Part shown: piece by piece, positions 16,054 to 16,503 of the stretch
How the letters are laid out: each line of letters begins with the position of its first letter
Position numbering within the stretch: the first letter of the stretch is position 1
From: Candidatus Auribacterota bacterium
GTDB lineage: Bacteria > Auribacterota > Tritonobacteria > UBA1439
Reading direction: 5' to 3'
Length of the DNA: 16,503 bases
Assembly: GCA_026391995.1 (NCBI GenBank)
Contig: JAPLCY010000174.1
Location: 1-16,503, forward strand
Position numbers and translations under genes: made by a program
Notes under the pieces: model-generated
The model's input: the letters and a program-made list of their open reading frames with translations, nothing else
Told to the model about the DNA's origin: nothing
Database searches by the model: none

Positions 16054-16503
16054 ATGAAAAAAAAACCCTTTCCGGGAGGCACACGTCGTGCATCCCGCGC
16101 CATTCCGCTCCAGAATGTCCAGGAGCCTGTTTTTTTCCGCGAGGTTTTCCCCTACACCGATATACCGCGCGTGCCGTTTGAGACCAAGGCAATTCCGCTC
16201 GAGACGCCAGAGGAGTTCTGGATCACCGACACCACCTTTCGCGACGGGCAGCAGTCCCGGCCGCCCTACACCGTCTCGCAGATCGTCGACATCTACACGA
16301 TGCTGCACGAGCTTGACGGCGGCACGGGCCTGATCCGCCAGTGCGAGTTCTTCCTCTACAGCCCCCAGGACAAGGAAGCGGTGCGCCGCTGCCTTGCCCT
16401 GGGATACCGCTACCCGGAGGTAACGGGGTGGATACGGGCGAAGAAGGAGGATTTTCAGCTCGTCCGCGAAATGGGATTGCGCGAGACCGGGATCCTCGTC
16501 TCC
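16054..16503 (+). CDS. HMGL/isopropylmalate-synthase superfamily enzyme, N-terminal part (possible Re-citrate synthase)
   Basis: The window shows the first 150 codons, and the frame runs off the end. ATG 16054 has GGAG (16045-16048) at 5 bases and is followed by nine A (MKKK). After a ~55-residue lead-in (NVQEPVFFREVFPY, IPRVPFE) comes DTTFRDGQQSRPP at about residues 60-72, the metal- and substrate-binding strand of the HMGL TIM barrel. Then come LIRQCEFFLYSPQDKEAVRRC and GYRYPEVTGWIRAKKEDF. The superfamily condenses acetyl-CoA with 2-oxo acids (isopropylmalate, homocitrate, citramalate and Re-type citrate synthases). Members of this subgroup are often annotated vaguely, or even as a histone methyltransferase by error. 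Placement 20 bases after sdhB suggests a TCA role, so a Re-citrate synthase is my favoured guess, unproven. The rest of the gene is needed for substrate residues. Confidence 0.8.
   Translation, partial: MKKKPFPGGTRRASRAIPLQNVQEPVFFREVFPYTDIPRVPFETKAIPLETPEEFWITDTTFRDGQQSRPPYTVSQIVDIYTMLHELDGGTGLIRQCEFFLYSPQDKEAVRRCLALGYRYPEVTGWIRAKKEDFQLVREMGLRETGILVS

Noticed and set aside
16088..16333. Short plus-strand frame (81 codons) near the right end
   Set aside because: It is out of frame with the HMGL-family gene starting at 16054, which has a ribosome-binding site and clear motifs but no stop within the window.

Overview
The window is a GC-rich, densely packed bacterial segment. Every gene I can support lies on the + strand. 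I see no tRNA, rRNA, CRISPR array or insertion sequence. An LptD-type outer-membrane protein with a signal peptide and a terminal Phe points to a Gram-negative, LPS-assembling cell. The sdhCDAB operon with both haem ligands and all three Fe-S clusters points to a respiring or fumarate-reducing metabolism. The gene style and the dispersed CAAATCCC-type repeats fit an uncultivated candidate phylum such as a PVC-side lineage (Omnitrophota/Aureabacteria-like), but that placement is only a guess.

Layout. (1) 1-2036: the last codons of a peptide-type ABC substrate-binding protein, an OppB-type permease and a ROK sugar kinase, joined by two ATGA stop/start overlaps; no OppC follows. (2) 2037-4740: an AT-rich intergenic stretch with a good sigma70-type promoter, then lptD with a long acidic linker, closed by a strong GC hairpin. 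(3) 4815-10353: a nucleotide-sugar operon (UDP-glucose 6-dehydrogenase, WbpA-type UDP-GlcNAc 6-dehydrogenase, WbpP/TviC-type 4-epimerase, WbpE-like DegT aminotransferase) with a type-4 uracil-DNA glycosylase as its last gene. The aminotransferase frame is broken by an apparent internal deletion, and the WbpA-type gene carries an N-terminal extension encoded by a palindromic repeat. (4) 10516-12732: priA. (5) 12770-16033: sdhC-sdhD-sdhA-sdhB, with a short repeat block between sdhA and sdhB. (6) 16054-end: the N-terminal third of an HMGL/isopropylmalate-synthase-superfamily enzyme, possibly a Re-type citrate synthase given its position after sdhB.

How the genes work together. Block 3 makes uronic and amino-uronic nucleotide sugars for a surface glycan, and LptD in block 2 inserts LPS into the outer membrane, so much of the left half concerns the cell envelope. 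Blocks 5 and 6 could form a TCA-cycle unit. I found no convincing wholly novel defence or mobile system. The points most worth following are the repeat-derived start of the WbpA-type gene, the deleted aminotransferase, the matching repeat inside the sdh operon and the identity of the last gene.
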